From Candidatus Protochlamydia phocaeensis (GTDB lineage Bacteria; Chlamydiota; Chlamydiia; Chlamydiales; Parachlamydiaceae): a stretch of 64,000 nt of DNA. How positions within the stretch are numbered: the first letter of the stretch is position 1; each line of letters begins with the position of its first letter. Position numbers and translations under genes: made by a program. The notes under the pieces were generated by a model that did not search any database, had not been told where the DNA came from, and saw only the letters and a program-made list of their open reading frames with translations. This document shows, piece after piece, positions 17,441-25,909 of the stretch. Where the stretch lies: positions 152,544 to 216,543 of the forward strand of contig NZ_FCNU01000022.1 in assembly GCF_001545115.1 (NCBI RefSeq), read 5' to 3'.

Positions 17441-18862
17441 ATGCATCCCTATAACCATGAAATATGCCGTAGATTTTTAGTCTATCCTTATTTGTTGAGT
17501 CAGCCGGAAGAGGGGCCGATTAATTCTTTACCACCGGAAATGATTGCTTATATTTTAAGCATTTTAGGAAAATCTCATAGTTATACATCCGGCTTGGAAC
17601 CGTATAATCTAGTTTGTAAAAATTGGTATGAAATAGTAAAGGATACTTTTTTAGCTCGAGAGAATGTTTTCCCGAAGATAGAACAATTAGCGCAAGCGAT
17701 TCCTGCTTCAGCCTTTAAGCCGCAAGGCTATTTTAGAAAAATTCTTTGGGCGATATTCGATGGCGATCTGACGGCAGATTTATTGGGGAGATATGCCATC
17801 TCGTGCAAAGCCAGTTATCAGGAGACATGGGAAGCTGTTCAGCAAAGAATGGAAGAGCTTTTTCCTTTTTTAGACGATAAAGTAGAGGAATTGCATCAAC
17901 TTTTGCAAGCTCCAAATTCAGCAACTTTTATTGATAGCCTGCGACAATTCATTCTAGCTACGAAAAGGCCGGATGTCACGCATCCTTTAACGATTAATCC
18001 CGCGCATCCCTTTATGGAAGCGATGCGGAAAGAATTCCAGTTGGACAGAAAAGAGACTCTAGAGCAAGCGTATTTAATCTTGCTCGCTTGCGCTTATCAA
18101 AAAAAATATGGAGATGCGGATCCGGAGAAGGAAGGGAAAGGCTTTACTCCGTTACATCTTATCAGCGGTCTCAGCAAGCTTTTTGGAAAAGAAAATTATC
18201 AAGATCTGTTAGAGGGAATGATTTTACTGGGCTTTCCTATTCATCAATTGGGCCCAGACGGTTTTTCTCCTCTACATATTGCAGCGATCTTGTCCACAAA
18301 CAAATACGCTGTCCAAATATTAATGGCATATGGGGCGAATCCGTATGAAAAAACAAATGATCAAAAAACCCCGCTCGATCTAGCGACCGAATATGATAAT
18401 ACGATTGCGTCGAATTACTTCATTAACTATTTGCCGGTGACGACAAAGGAAATAGAGAAGTTAACCAAAAAAATCTACAAAGAGCATGACAAAGGAGAGC
18501 TGGCGTATTTATACGCAGAGATGGTCGAAAGCTATACTCAAGAACTGCATGCAGAAAATGACAGCCTGAGACGAAAAGTCCTTGAATTGGAATCGGCAGA
18601 GCCCCAGAAAAAGGCTGTACAAACAAACGCTTCTCGCAGATTTCCAAAAAAACGGGCGGCTTCCTCTGTTGAAAAAGGAGAGGCCCAAAATCAGCCAGCA
18701 ACAATTACACCGTCTAATAAGAAAACAGCAAGCGGGCTTCTAAAAAAGTATAAGGCTCTTAAGCAAAATAGCTCTAGAAAAGTTCCTGATCAAGGAACTG
18801 ATCAACAAAATAAACGCAATCCGGATCTGTTCTCTCGAAAGTTTAGATCCTGGCAAGGCTAA
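17441..18862 (+). CDS. F-box and ankyrin-repeat protein, candidate secreted effector
   Basis: The 473-residue protein begins with an F-box-like segment at residues 28-72: the opening SLPPEMIAYILS helix, then YNLVCKNWYEIV. F-boxes bind Skp1 and recruit targets to eukaryotic SCF ubiquitin ligases. Residues 234-330 hold two to three ankyrin-like units (GFTPLHLISG, GFSPLHIAAI, TPLDLATEY). The last 100 residues are Lys/Ser/Gln-rich and likely disordered. No signal peptide is seen, which fits T3S export. A 200-base, very AT-rich leader precedes it, and a terminator follows. I infer that it acts in the host ubiquitin system. The ankyrin assignment is firmer than the F-box. Confidence 0.82.
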   Translation: MHPYNHEICRRFLVYPYLLSQPEEGPINSLPPEMIAYILSILGKSHSYTSGLEPYNLVCKNWYEIVKDTFLARENVFPKIEQLAQAIPASAFKPQGYFRKILWAIFDGDLTADLLGRYAISCKASYQETWEAVQQRMEELFPFLDDKVEELHQLLQAPNSATFIDSLRQFILATKRPDVTHPLTINPAHPFMEAMRKEFQLDRKETLEQAYLILLACAYQKKYGDADPEKEGKGFTPLHLISGLSKLFGKENYQDLLEGMILLGFPIHQLGPDGFSPLHIAAILSTNKYAVQILMAYGANPYEKTNDQKTPLDLATEYDNTIASNYFINYLPVTTKEIEKLTKKIYKEHDKGELAYLYAEMVESYTQELHAENDSLRRKVLELESAEPQKKAVQTNASRRFPKKRAASSVEKGEAQNQPATITPSNKKTASGLLKKYKALKQNSSRKVPDQGTDQQNKRNPDLFSRKFRSWQG

Positions 18863-18907
18863 CAAACAAGCAAGAATTGAATTTATTCAAATCATTCGCT
18901 TCTAAGC

Positions 18908-18943
18908 AAGCCAGCCGCTCGTGTTGCTGCTGGCTTCTTTTTT
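18908..18943 (+). terminator. Terminator of the F-box gene
   Basis: AAGCCAGC at 18908-18915 pairs with GCTGGCTT at 18929-18936, followed by CTTTTTT. It lies 45 bases after the stop codon. Confidence 0.7.
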
Positions 18944-19101
18944 CCGCGATTTTTCGGATGAGCCTCGTTTGGGCGCCGAACACCTGGCGCCATCCCTCTA
19001 TCGAAAAGAATGGCTCATTCCAAATTCATTCTTCTTTTCTCTTTCTTGTAAAAGGCTCGAGCCTTTAGCCAATACAGGGAAGACATCTAACAAGTGTTTA
19101 G

Positions 19102-19114
19102 TATTATCAGACGT
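19102..19114 (+). repeat. TATTATCAGACGT word
   Basis: Exact copy of the dispersed 13-base word, 190 bases upstream of the caspase-like gene. Confidence 0.8.
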
Positions 19115-19168
19115 AATGGGATGTGACAGGTTTTTTAACAAAAAGAAGGAAGTGGGAGAGAGATAATG

Positions 19169-19179
19169 TTATCAGACGT
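19169..19179 (+). repeat. TTATCAGACGT word (11-base match)
   Basis: Eleven-base match to the dispersed word, preceded by G instead of A, 125 bases upstream of the caspase-like gene and 54 bases after the previous copy. Confidence 0.75.
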
Positions 19180-19304
19180 GGTTGGGCGCATGGCTTTTGT
19201 TAATTTCATTAGGGGAGTGTAGGGTTGAGTGGGGAGCGAGCAAAAGATTGCGGATAATTGGAGCGAAGATTAAAATGCCCCTTCTAGTATTTTGAGAGCT
19301 GCTT

Positions 19305-20060
19305 ATGAATAGGATTCTTTTTTGTTTTTTTCTTTTTTTCGCCTGTGTAGGGGCAAGCCAGCCGCTTAAGGCTAAGACCTTGCATGCCATTCTTGTAGCG
19401 GATACGATTCATGCCGATATCAGCTCTGTCACTCAACCTGATATTAATCGCTGGCAAAAAGAGTTGCGCGTGATTGCCAAGCATGCCCAGCTGGTTTTAA
19501 AGGAGAAAATCTTTTCTGGATCCGATTTTCAAAAGACGCTGGTCTCCGCTTATTTAAAAAGTCTTGCCGTTCAACCCGAAGATGCCGTTGTTTTTTTCTT
19601 TTCCGGCCATGGCTATCGGACAAGGGAGAAAATCACTCCTTGGCCATTTATTACTTTTGAATTTTATAAGCCTGGTTTGGATTTAAATTGGATTGCCGAT
19701 ACGGTTCGGGCTAAGAAGCCGCAGTTTGCTTTGATCATGGCGGATTGCTGCAATAACTATATAGAACACGGCTTTGGAGGGCCCAGTAAAACCATTCAAT
19801 TCAATTTAAAGTCCGTGGCTCCTCATTATCCAGGTTATCTTCAGCTATTTTCCCATGCCAAAGGGTGTATCGTGGTCGGAAGTTGCAGTGCAGGGCAATT
19901 ATCTTATGGATCGCGCTTTGGAGGGCTCTATACGCAATGTTTTTTTTCCAGCTTGCACAAAGAATTGTTAGAAGCTTCGCCAAGCTGGAAAAATTTGCTG
20001 CAGCGTACAAATGGGTATATTGGGCACATACAAAAACCAATTTGCGAAGTCTATCGTTGA
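19305..20060 (+). CDS. Secreted caspase-like (orthocaspase) cysteine peptidase
   Basis: The 251-residue protein has a signal peptide (residues 1 to about 22) and then a caspase/metacaspase-like p20 domain (clan CD, C14). The His motif is FFFSGHG with His102. The Cys motif is IMADCCNN, where Cys149 aligns with the catalytic Cys of the metacaspase D-S-C-H motif. A later VGSCSAGQ segment and a GGLYTQCFF segment (about residues 190-210) match the core and small-subunit region of prokaryotic caspase homologues. It probably cleaves after Arg or Lys outside the cytoplasm. The next gene follows by about 50 bases and is also secreted. Two dispersed words lie upstream. Confidence 0.85.
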   Translation: MNRILFCFFLFFACVGASQPLKAKTLHAILVADTIHADISSVTQPDINRWQKELRVIAKHAQLVLKEKIFSGSDFQKTLVSAYLKSLAVQPEDAVVFFFSGHGYRTREKITPWPFITFEFYKPGLDLNWIADTVRAKKPQFALIMADCCNNYIEHGFGGPSKTIQFNLKSVAPHYPGYLQLFSHAKGCIVVGSCSAGQLSYGSRFGGLYTQCFFSSLHKELLEASPSWKNLLQRTNGYIGHIQKPICEVYR

Positions 20061-20112
20061 TTACAAATCTTTAAATCAGTTAAAAAAGCATTTACTGTAT
20101 TTGGAGGTATGG

Positions 20113-20844
20113 ATGATGACGCGAAAAGGACATTTTTTATCTGCTTTATTATTTTCTTCATTTTTTTGCTTAAGCAGTTTGCAAGCGCAATCGGGAGCAA
20201 TGAGCGGTACCTCTTCTGGAGGAACGATTACGCCTTCTCGCATGGGCCAGCTTCCTCCCTTAGATAAAGGAAGTGGAGCAAGGCCACCTTCAAGTTCCTA
20301 TACGCCCTCTCGTGTTGCTCCTCCGGCGCCTGTTCCTCAACAGGCAACGTATTTTCATCCAGGTATTTTAGTTTACCGCGGAGGGGCATGGCAAGGGGGG
20401 GATCACCTGTTGAATATTACCAACAATATTGGTGTGTATGTTACCATCATAAAGCCGGAAGGGGATAAGCTCGATCTTAATGCAGACCAATTGCGCAAAC
20501 AGGTGGAGACGATTTTCAGCAAGGAGCCCATTAATCCCACTATCATGACTGCCGAAGGCCAGCCTCCTCTGCCTTTTTTTCAAATCCAAATATTGCTCTA
20601 TCCCATTGACAAAGGCTATGTTGCATGCTGTGAAGGGCGTTTATTTGAATCAGTCATGTTGCAAAGATTTATGTTTGATCCAGGCATGGGCTTTCAAGCA
20701 ATTACATGGGAAAAACAAACCTTGCAAGTCGGTCCAACAAATACCATTATCGGACAAATTCAAGACAGTGTTGACGAAATTGCACAATCCTTTGTCGAAC
20801 GCTATGATAGCTTTGATAAGATTAGAAAAGATCTTTCGCGCTAA
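20113..20844 (+). CDS. Secreted hypothetical protein, Pro/Ser-rich linker plus domain
   Basis: The start is at ATG 20113 or 20116, with TTGGAGG five to eight bases upstream; a longer frame from 20011 overlaps the preceding gene and is unlikely. Residues 1 to about 25 are a signal peptide ending near LQAQ. A Ser/Gly/Pro-rich linker of about 55 residues follows. The C-terminal domain of about 160 residues is an alpha/beta domain with no motif I recognise. It sits 52 bases behind the caspase-like gene and ends in a terminator, so the two form a likely operon. It could be the partner or substrate of the peptidase. Confidence 0.8.
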   Translation: MMTRKGHFLSALLFSSFFCLSSLQAQSGAMSGTSSGGTITPSRMGQLPPLDKGSGARPPSSSYTPSRVAPPAPVPQQATYFHPGILVYRGGAWQGGDHLLNITNNIGVYVTIIKPEGDKLDLNADQLRKQVETIFSKEPINPTIMTAEGQPPLPFFQIQILLYPIDKGYVACCEGRLFESVMLQRFMFDPGMGFQAITWEKQTLQVGPTNTIIGQIQDSVDEIAQSFVERYDSFDKIRKDLSR

Positions 20845-20874
20845 ATGATTTCAATTGGTTTAACACATGCCTAA

Positions 20875-20913
20875 AGGGGGAAAAGACAATCGGCTTTTGC
20901 CCCTAAAATTTTT
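20875..20913 (+). terminator. Terminator after the secreted protein
   Basis: AGGGGGAAAAG at 20875-20885 pairs with CTTTTGCCCCT at 20894-20904 (one mismatch), followed by AAAATTTTT. Confidence 0.65.
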
Positions 20914-20979
20914 AAGGACAGAGTGTTTTTCAAAAAAGCTCTTTAATTCTACTTTTTCTATCATAAGAAGAGAAATTCT

Positions 20980-21396
20980 ATGATTGAAGCTGAAGCCATG
21001 TCTTATCTTCGTGCTTATGCTGCGCAGATGCCCGGTAATTTGGTTGAGGCAATCTTAAGAAGCGGGGTCTATTCGTTTGTCATTAGTACTCTTTTATCGG
21101 GAAAAATGCAAACAGGACTTCTAGTTGGGACAGTAGCGGCTTCTGTTTCGGTTGTCCATGCTTTGGCCATTCCCCTCTTTCGCAAGCTTTCTCAAACTAA
21201 TGAGATAACCTGGAGCCAACATGCCGTTTTTTGTGTCATTAATATTGTCTTAGCTCAAGCGGTCTTAAGCTTTTTTATCCCTTATCGAATCAGTGTCTTT
21301 GCGGGAACATTTTTTACAATGGCTTCTTCTTTTTTGAGAAATGGATGCAATGAAGAGGCATCCAGAACTAGCATTACTTATATTTTATGGGGCTGA
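20980..21396 (+). CDS. Small multi-pass membrane protein
   Basis: The 138-residue protein has three to four hydrophobic segments (about residues 24-40, 44-65, 83-98 and 100-118) and no recognisable motif. Its size and layout resemble the 122-residue membrane protein at 30442. An A/G-rich site (AAGAAGAGAAA) lies in front of the ATG. The gene ends about 110 bases from the convergent amidase gene. It may be an Inc-like or general membrane protein; the function is unknown. Confidence 0.65.
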   Translation: MIEAEAMSYLRAYAAQMPGNLVEAILRSGVYSFVISTLLSGKMQTGLLVGTVAASVSVVHALAIPLFRKLSQTNEITWSQHAVFCVINIVLAQAVLSFFIPYRISVFAGTFFTMASSFLRNGCNEEASRTSITYILWG

Positions 21397-21506
21397 AAAG
21401 CTCTGAAAATTGGCATAATCGTTCGTTCTTAATTTGAGCATTTCAAAATCCCTCGTATAAAACCAAAACGTGGAATTCAAGCTATTAATAGAAGCCATCA
21501 TGGCTT

Positions 21507-22934
21507 CTAATGAATATTTGAAGGCTTTTTATCAGGCCAACGGAAAACTCTTTCCAAGGAAGCGGCAAATTGGATCATCTTATCCTCGCTGAAATAGTTG
21601 CCTATCACTTGCATGCCTATAGGATGGCCTTCGGGAGTCCATCCAATGGGAATATTCATTGCAGGGTGGCCGGACATGTTGAAAGGCAGGGTAAAAGCAG
21701 AGTAAAAGAGGCTAGGATCGATCTCTTGTTTATTTGTAGGAAGCTTAGGAGCGGATGAAAGCGGAAAAGGGGGGGTATGAACAGTAGGCGTGACTAAAAA
21801 GTCGAGGTGCTCGAGCAAGCGTTCGATTTCCGATTTAATCCATTCCATGTGAATAAGTCCCAAAGAATATTCCATGCCTGTCACTTGTTCTCCCATATGA
21901 ATCCAAGACTGGGTATAATCGCATAAGTGGTCGGGCTGATGGGCATGCTGCCTTTTAAGTGAAAGAAGGGGAAAAAGCCTATCTGCGGCTAAAATATGCT
22001 GGTAATGAAGGAGGGTTCCCTCATCGAATTCTAGGTCCAAAGGAAGGACCACATGGCCTAGGCTTTCCATGACTTTTAGGGCCTTTAGCATCTCCTGATG
22101 AACGATTGGATGGACGGAAATAAAGCCCAGGTTTGGTGACCATCCTAGCCGATAAGAGAGGGGTTCTTCATTTAAAGCCGCTTCAATATAGTTTTGTTTG
22201 GCAGGGGGCATGGCATGCTGCCCATAGCTATAATTTAAAATGCCGTCCATGGCGAGAGCAGCATCAATCACGTAACGGGTAATAGGGCCTTTCTGGTAAA
22301 GGTTCTTTTCGGAAATCGGAACAAGGCTTTTCCGGATCAAGGGAATTTTTCCACGCGTGGATTTAAGGCCGAATACCCCGCAAAAACTGCTAGGGACCCT
22401 TGCGCTTGCATGAATATCGCCTACTATACAAATAGGCGCACAGCCCGAGGCAACAGCGGCGGCTGCAGCCGTATTGCCGGCAGATAGGGAAGCATCCCAA
22501 GGATTAAGCGTTCTCGGCTTGAGGAGGTTTTCAGGGACCGGATAGAAAAGGAACTCCGACATGTTGATTTTGCCTAGGATAATTGCGCCGGATTCCTTAA
22601 TAACTTGAATTTCAAAGCTATCTTCTAAAGCCAGGCGATCTTTTAGCGCTAAGGAACCAAAGGTTGTCGGGTATCCTTGCATATCGAGGGTATCTAGGAT
22701 GGCAAGAGGAATGCCTAGCAGGGGGAGTGGATGGCCTTTCATCAGGTTTTCTTCCGCCAATTGTGCGGATTTCAAGGCATTTTCAGCGGTTATATTAAGA
22801 AAAAAATGAAAACGGCGATCGGTTCGTTCAATGTGGGCAAGAAAATGGCGTGCGACTTCTAGAGGGGAAAGTTCTTTTTTTAGGATATGCTGCCTAATGG
22901 CATAGGCTGATTCAAAAATGATGTCTTTTTCCAT
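21507..22934 (-). CDS. Amidase-signature protein lacking the catalytic lysine
   Basis: The 475-residue protein is a full-length amidase-signature homologue (GatA/fatty-acid-amide-hydrolase family). The family uses a Ser-cisSer-Lys triad. The nucleophile is kept as Ser177 in HASARVPSSFCGVFGLKST, and a likely cis-Ser is Ser151. The lysine of the normal GIPxxxKDN motif is replaced by Leu80 (GIPLAILDT), and the usual SSGGS loop reads SAGNT. It is therefore probably inactive as an amidase or works differently. It is the last gene of the operon starting at 25599, three bases after a T3S chaperone gene, so a secreted or regulatory role is more likely than housekeeping. Confidence 0.85.
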   Translation of the reverse strand: MEKDIIFESAYAIRQHILKKELSPLEVARHFLAHIERTDRRFHFFLNITAENALKSAQLAEENLMKGHPLPLLGIPLAILDTLDMQGYPTTFGSLALKDRLALEDSFEIQVIKESGAIILGKINMSEFLFYPVPENLLKPRTLNPWDASLSAGNTAAAAAVASGCAPICIVGDIHASARVPSSFCGVFGLKSTRGKIPLIRKSLVPISEKNLYQKGPITRYVIDAALAMDGILNYSYGQHAMPPAKQNYIEAALNEEPLSYRLGWSPNLGFISVHPIVHQEMLKALKVMESLGHVVLPLDLEFDEGTLLHYQHILAADRLFPLLSLKRQHAHQPDHLCDYTQSWIHMGEQVTGMEYSLGLIHMEWIKSEIERLLEHLDFLVTPTVHTPPFPLSSAPKLPTNKQEIDPSLFYSAFTLPFNMSGHPAMNIPIGWTPEGHPIGMQVIGNYFSEDKMIQFAASLERVFRWPDKKPSNIH

Positions 22935-22937
22935 AGG

Positions 22938-23417
22938 CTAAATAAATAAAACAGTTTGATTGCGCCGACTCATGAGATCCAACATATTCTCTTGCGTGTC
23001 TTCATTTCCTTGCTTTTTGTCATATTCCGAAATTTTTTCTTTCCAATTGTTTAAATACAGCGTAAAGCGTGGAAGGGCGTTCCAAAATTCATCAAAAGAC
23101 GTTTTAGCCGTAAGAAATGTTTCCATTAGGATCAAGCTATTGGAGTGTTTATGAAGAGCTAGGACAAGATTGCCCGTTCCCTGTCCAAAAAGATTGGCGG
23201 TAAGCAACATTTCATAAAGGGCTTCTTTATGCTGTTCCGGAACGGCAGCGATCTTTGCATAAAGATAAAAAAAACTCTCGTCGGAAGAACTTCTTAAGTG
23301 AAGAAGATAGCGGTCCTGATCATACCAGAACCGTCTAATCCCATAAGCGTCTGTCTGGAGCTTGTCGGAGCCTCCCAATACACGCATCGTTTCTTGTAGG
23401 AAATCTTCAAATGTCAT
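22938..23417 (-). CDS. CesT/SycE-family type III secretion chaperone
   Basis: The 159-residue protein has the length and pattern of class I T3S chaperones. An N-terminal helix (MTFEDFLQETMRVL) is followed by alternating strands. The signature helix-strand is LLTANLFGQGTGNLVLALH (residues about 86-104), with LILMETF after it and a C-terminal amphipathic helix around NNWKEKISEY. Such proteins bind the N-terminus of an effector or translocator in the bacterial cytosol and bring it to the secretion ATPase. Its start overlaps the stop of the upstream gene by four bases. The likely cargo is the translocator-like protein encoded first in the operon. Confidence 0.85.
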   Translation of the reverse strand: MTFEDFLQETMRVLGGSDKLQTDAYGIRRFWYDQDRYLLHLRSSSDESFFYLYAKIAAVPEQHKEALYEMLLTANLFGQGTGNLVLALHKHSNSLILMETFLTAKTSFDEFWNALPRFTLYLNNWKEKISEYDKKQGNEDTQENMLDLMSRRNQTVLFI

Positions 23418-23971
23418 AGATCAAGAGATTCTGCATCCTCTTGCATATTCCGAACGGCTTCTTGTTGGATTTGGCTTAGGCTTTTATGGCCTAGGGCAAC
23501 CTCTCTTAAAGAGGGAAGAATCATTTCAATCAAGAATTCAATCGAGACGACAACCGCAAGCACAGGCTCTGCGGCCATCATAGGCTTTTCGCAAATATGA
23601 ACATAGCGATAATAAACTAAACGCTCGCTCTCATAGAGGCCAAAGCCGGCCATATCAAGAGTAGCATTTAAATTTAAAATCAAAGAAGTCAGATCCTTCA
23701 TTGCCGCTTCTGTCGCTAAAAAGGAAGGAACAAGCAAAAATTGCAGAAAATCAATGGATTCCGTATCAGCGGAATCGGGTTCTCTTTCTATTCCTTGCGT
23801 CCAAAAAAGATGAAGGACTAAAGGATGACCGTCAACGTCTTGTCCCAAGGAGACAAGCAGCTGCTCGGAGGCATTCATTTCGGTTGGAGGCTGTATGATC
23901 GTCTCATAGCCCGCTTGATTAAGATATTCTCCAATTGAAGACAAAGACGTTTGTATGGTGTCTGAAGGCAT
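23414..23971 (-). CDS. T3S chaperone-like protein, second in the operon
   Basis: The 185-residue acidic protein has an alpha/beta layout like CesT or YbjN-type chaperone folds: an N-terminal helix, strands near LLVSL and PLVLHLFW, a helix SLILNLNATLDMAG (residues about 98-111), the strand pair around ESERLVYYRYVH, and a long C-terminal helix. GGAAAG precedes the ATG. It begins 14 bases after the translocator-like gene and overlaps the CesT-type gene by four bases. I infer it forms a chaperone pair or heterodimer with that neighbour. The family match is weaker than for the neighbour. Confidence 0.7.
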   Translation of the reverse strand: MPSDTIQTSLSSIGEYLNQAGYETIIQPPTEMNASEQLLVSLGQDVDGHPLVLHLFWTQGIEREPDSADTESIDFLQFLLVPSFLATEAAMKDLTSLILNLNATLDMAGFGLYESERLVYYRYVHICEKPMMAAEPVLAVVVSIEFLIEMILPSLREVALGHKSLSQIQQEAVRNMQEDAESLDL

Positions 23972-23985
23972 GAATGCTTTCCATC

Positions 23986-25599
23986 CTATTTTGTAATTAA
24001 TTTTACTAAAAGATTAGCTAGCGAAGGATTCTCTGGCCAGTTTGAGCTGCTCAAGAGCTGCTTGGCATAATCTGTTAAATTTTTATCAGAAACGGGAGCT
24101 CCTAAAATTTTTTGAAGGCTTTCATCATTGGAAGGAAGCGTTTTTAACTGTTCAATCAATGATCGTTGAGCTTCTTCGCTTACTAGGGCTTCCATTTCTT
24201 TCTTTATGAAAATATTTTGAGTTTTTGTCCACTTTTCAATTGCTTTAAGCCCTTGATTTTCTATTTCATTTACAATGATCCTTTGTATTAAAGCGTTTGC
24301 AGTTTCGCTATCTCGCTTTTGAATCGCCTCCCTCAACGAGGCTTCTTCTGTTTTGTCAAGCTTTATGCCCCATTTCCTGATTTGCCTGATCACTTGCGGA
24401 AGTTGCTTTTGCAAGTGGCTCTCTTTTTCTCCCCATCCAAATTGATTAATTTGTTGGGCGAGTCGCAAGATTTGACTGGAGTCTGATGGGTTAAATTGAT
24501 TCTTCTGGGCTGCAAGGGCCTTGACCTTTTCCTTTGTTGTTTCTGATAAATGAGAAACTAATTCTTTGGCTAAGCCAGCCTGCTCTTGGCGCTCCTTTTG
24601 CTTGGCCCTAAAGGAGCGATAAGCGTAAATGCCTATCCCTATAAGGGTCGCTGTAGCGGCTAAGCCTAACACCGCCCATCCGGCTGGAGTGGCGGCTGCC
24701 GCCCCAATGACGCCGACGCTGACCAGTACGGCTGTCACGGTGGCAGCTGCTAAGCCAATGGCAATTAAATACGACTGAAAGCTTTGAAGGCCTGCAAATT
24801 TGCGATTGGCAGAGAAGCGATCTTGTTCGCGTTGAAAAAGTTGATGCAATAGCCCTTTTGGATGGACCTGAGCTAATTTCTTAGCTGCATTGGCTTTTAT
24901 GGACCAGCCAGCCGCCTTGACCGCCAGTGCGGTTCCTTGAATTCCTGCTAAAATGGCTCCGACACCTGTGGCAATGGGACCTAAAAAGAGACTTGCTTTG
25001 GCAGCTCCGGCTTGGATGGTTTGCGATAATCCGGGAACGGAATGAATAAATGCGGTGACGCTGGCGGCCAGTGCCACTTGTGAGGCTAAAAGGCCGCTTA
25101 TCTGCATGCCTCTATTGAAATGAGAGGTCTCCTTCCAGTTTTTGGCTAGAGAATATACGCTTACCACCGTATCGGGGATGGCAGAAATGAAAGACACTCC
25201 TTGCACCGCTAAAGCGCCGGTTCCTACCGCTTTAATAGACTTGGATAAATTATTTAGCGTGGAATAAGCCAAGCCGATCATCTTATTAAAAATACTCTGG
25301 ACGAATCCCCCATGCTTAAACGCTAGTTTTTTGGCTGAAGCAAGCGCGCTTTTGGAAGGCATCTCCCTATTGGCTGCTGACGTTGAAAAAGAAGAGGTGA
25401 TATTCTCTTCTTGTATCGGTTCAGCTGCAATGACTTGGTTGGCATAATCCGGGTGAGCGGCAACAGGATGCGATGCAGCTAAAGAAGCGGGTGTTGTTTT
25501 TTCTAAGGATTCCACGGACGTTAAGGAGGATAGCAAGTCCTCTTGTTGTGGAATAGGAGAAGGAGAGGAGGATAGAGGAGAAAGAGAATGATTATCCAT
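23986..25599 (-). CDS. Translocator-like membrane protein, CopB/YopB-type candidate
   Basis: From the ATG at 25599 (after GGAAGGA; a TTG five codons earlier is unlikely) the protein has 537 residues. Residues 1 to about 95 are Ser/Pro/Ala-rich and look disordered, as in T3S substrates. A central part has four to five hydrophobic segments (roughly residues 115-145, 165-190, 205-235 and 280-335), the last being a long Ala/Gly-rich hairpin. The last 190 residues are helical. There is no signal peptide. Two chaperone-like genes follow at once, which fits a T3S translocator or membrane-inserted effector. Direct similarity to CopB is not visible, so the role is inferred from layout and context. Confidence 0.75.
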   Translation of the reverse strand: MDNHSLSPLSSSPSPIPQQEDLLSSLTSVESLEKTTPASLAASHPVAAHPDYANQVIAAEPIQEENITSSFSTSAANREMPSKSALASAKKLAFKHGGFVQSIFNKMIGLAYSTLNNLSKSIKAVGTGALAVQGVSFISAIPDTVVSVYSLAKNWKETSHFNRGMQISGLLASQVALAASVTAFIHSVPGLSQTIQAGAAKASLFLGPIATGVGAILAGIQGTALAVKAAGWSIKANAAKKLAQVHPKGLLHQLFQREQDRFSANRKFAGLQSFQSYLIAIGLAAATVTAVLVSVGVIGAAAATPAGWAVLGLAATATLIGIGIYAYRSFRAKQKERQEQAGLAKELVSHLSETTKEKVKALAAQKNQFNPSDSSQILRLAQQINQFGWGEKESHLQKQLPQVIRQIRKWGIKLDKTEEASLREAIQKRDSETANALIQRIIVNEIENQGLKAIEKWTKTQNIFIKKEMEALVSEEAQRSLIEQLKTLPSNDESLQKILGAPVSDKNLTDYAKQLLSSSNWPENPSLANLLVKLITK

Positions 25600-25867
25600 T
25601 TCTATTCCTTCCAATTAATATCTATTCTTAATAGTTATTATACTTTTTTTATTAATCTGTGGGAATAATATTCGCCGACAGGCGTATGGATAAGAAAAGA
25701 CAGGCAGACTTCGAGTAGTATGCCCTAAAATAAAAGGCAAAGGCAAAGGCGCGGAGACAATTGGTCTGGAGAAGAAAAAGGCCGGCTAGACCAAACAAGC
25801 CACGCGAGTGGCGCATGAGTAGTCGCTGTATGGAGACGCTGCCGGAACCGACGAACAAAAGGGGGAG

Positions 25868-25903
25868 GGGGAATTTTAGAGTGTATGTAACTTAAAATTC
25901 CCC
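25868..25903 (-). terminator. Hairpin after ribH
   Basis: GGGGAATTTTA at 25868-25878 pairs perfectly with TAAAATTCCCC at 25893-25903 around a 14-base loop, seven bases past the ribH stop. No T-run follows, so it may be a processing or stability hairpin. Confidence 0.5.
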
Positions 25904-25909
25904 TCGCTG

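Larger units (their letters stand above)
18944..19304. other. Gene-free gap with two copies of the TTATCAGACGT word
   Basis: No gene is supported here; a short plus-strand frame at 18921-19166 has no recognisable product and overlaps the terminator. The gap carries a palindrome AAAGGCTCGAGCCTTT near 19050 and two copies of the dispersed word. Confidence 0.55.

Noticed and set aside
18921..19166. Plus-strand frame of 81 codons after the F-box gene
   Set aside because: It starts within the terminator, has no ribosome site or family pattern, and contains one copy of the dispersed word.
25652..25858. Minus-strand frame of 68 codons between the translocator-like gene and ribH
   Set aside because: The composition is low-complexity (repeated Ala-Phe), and no ribosome site or known pattern supports it.
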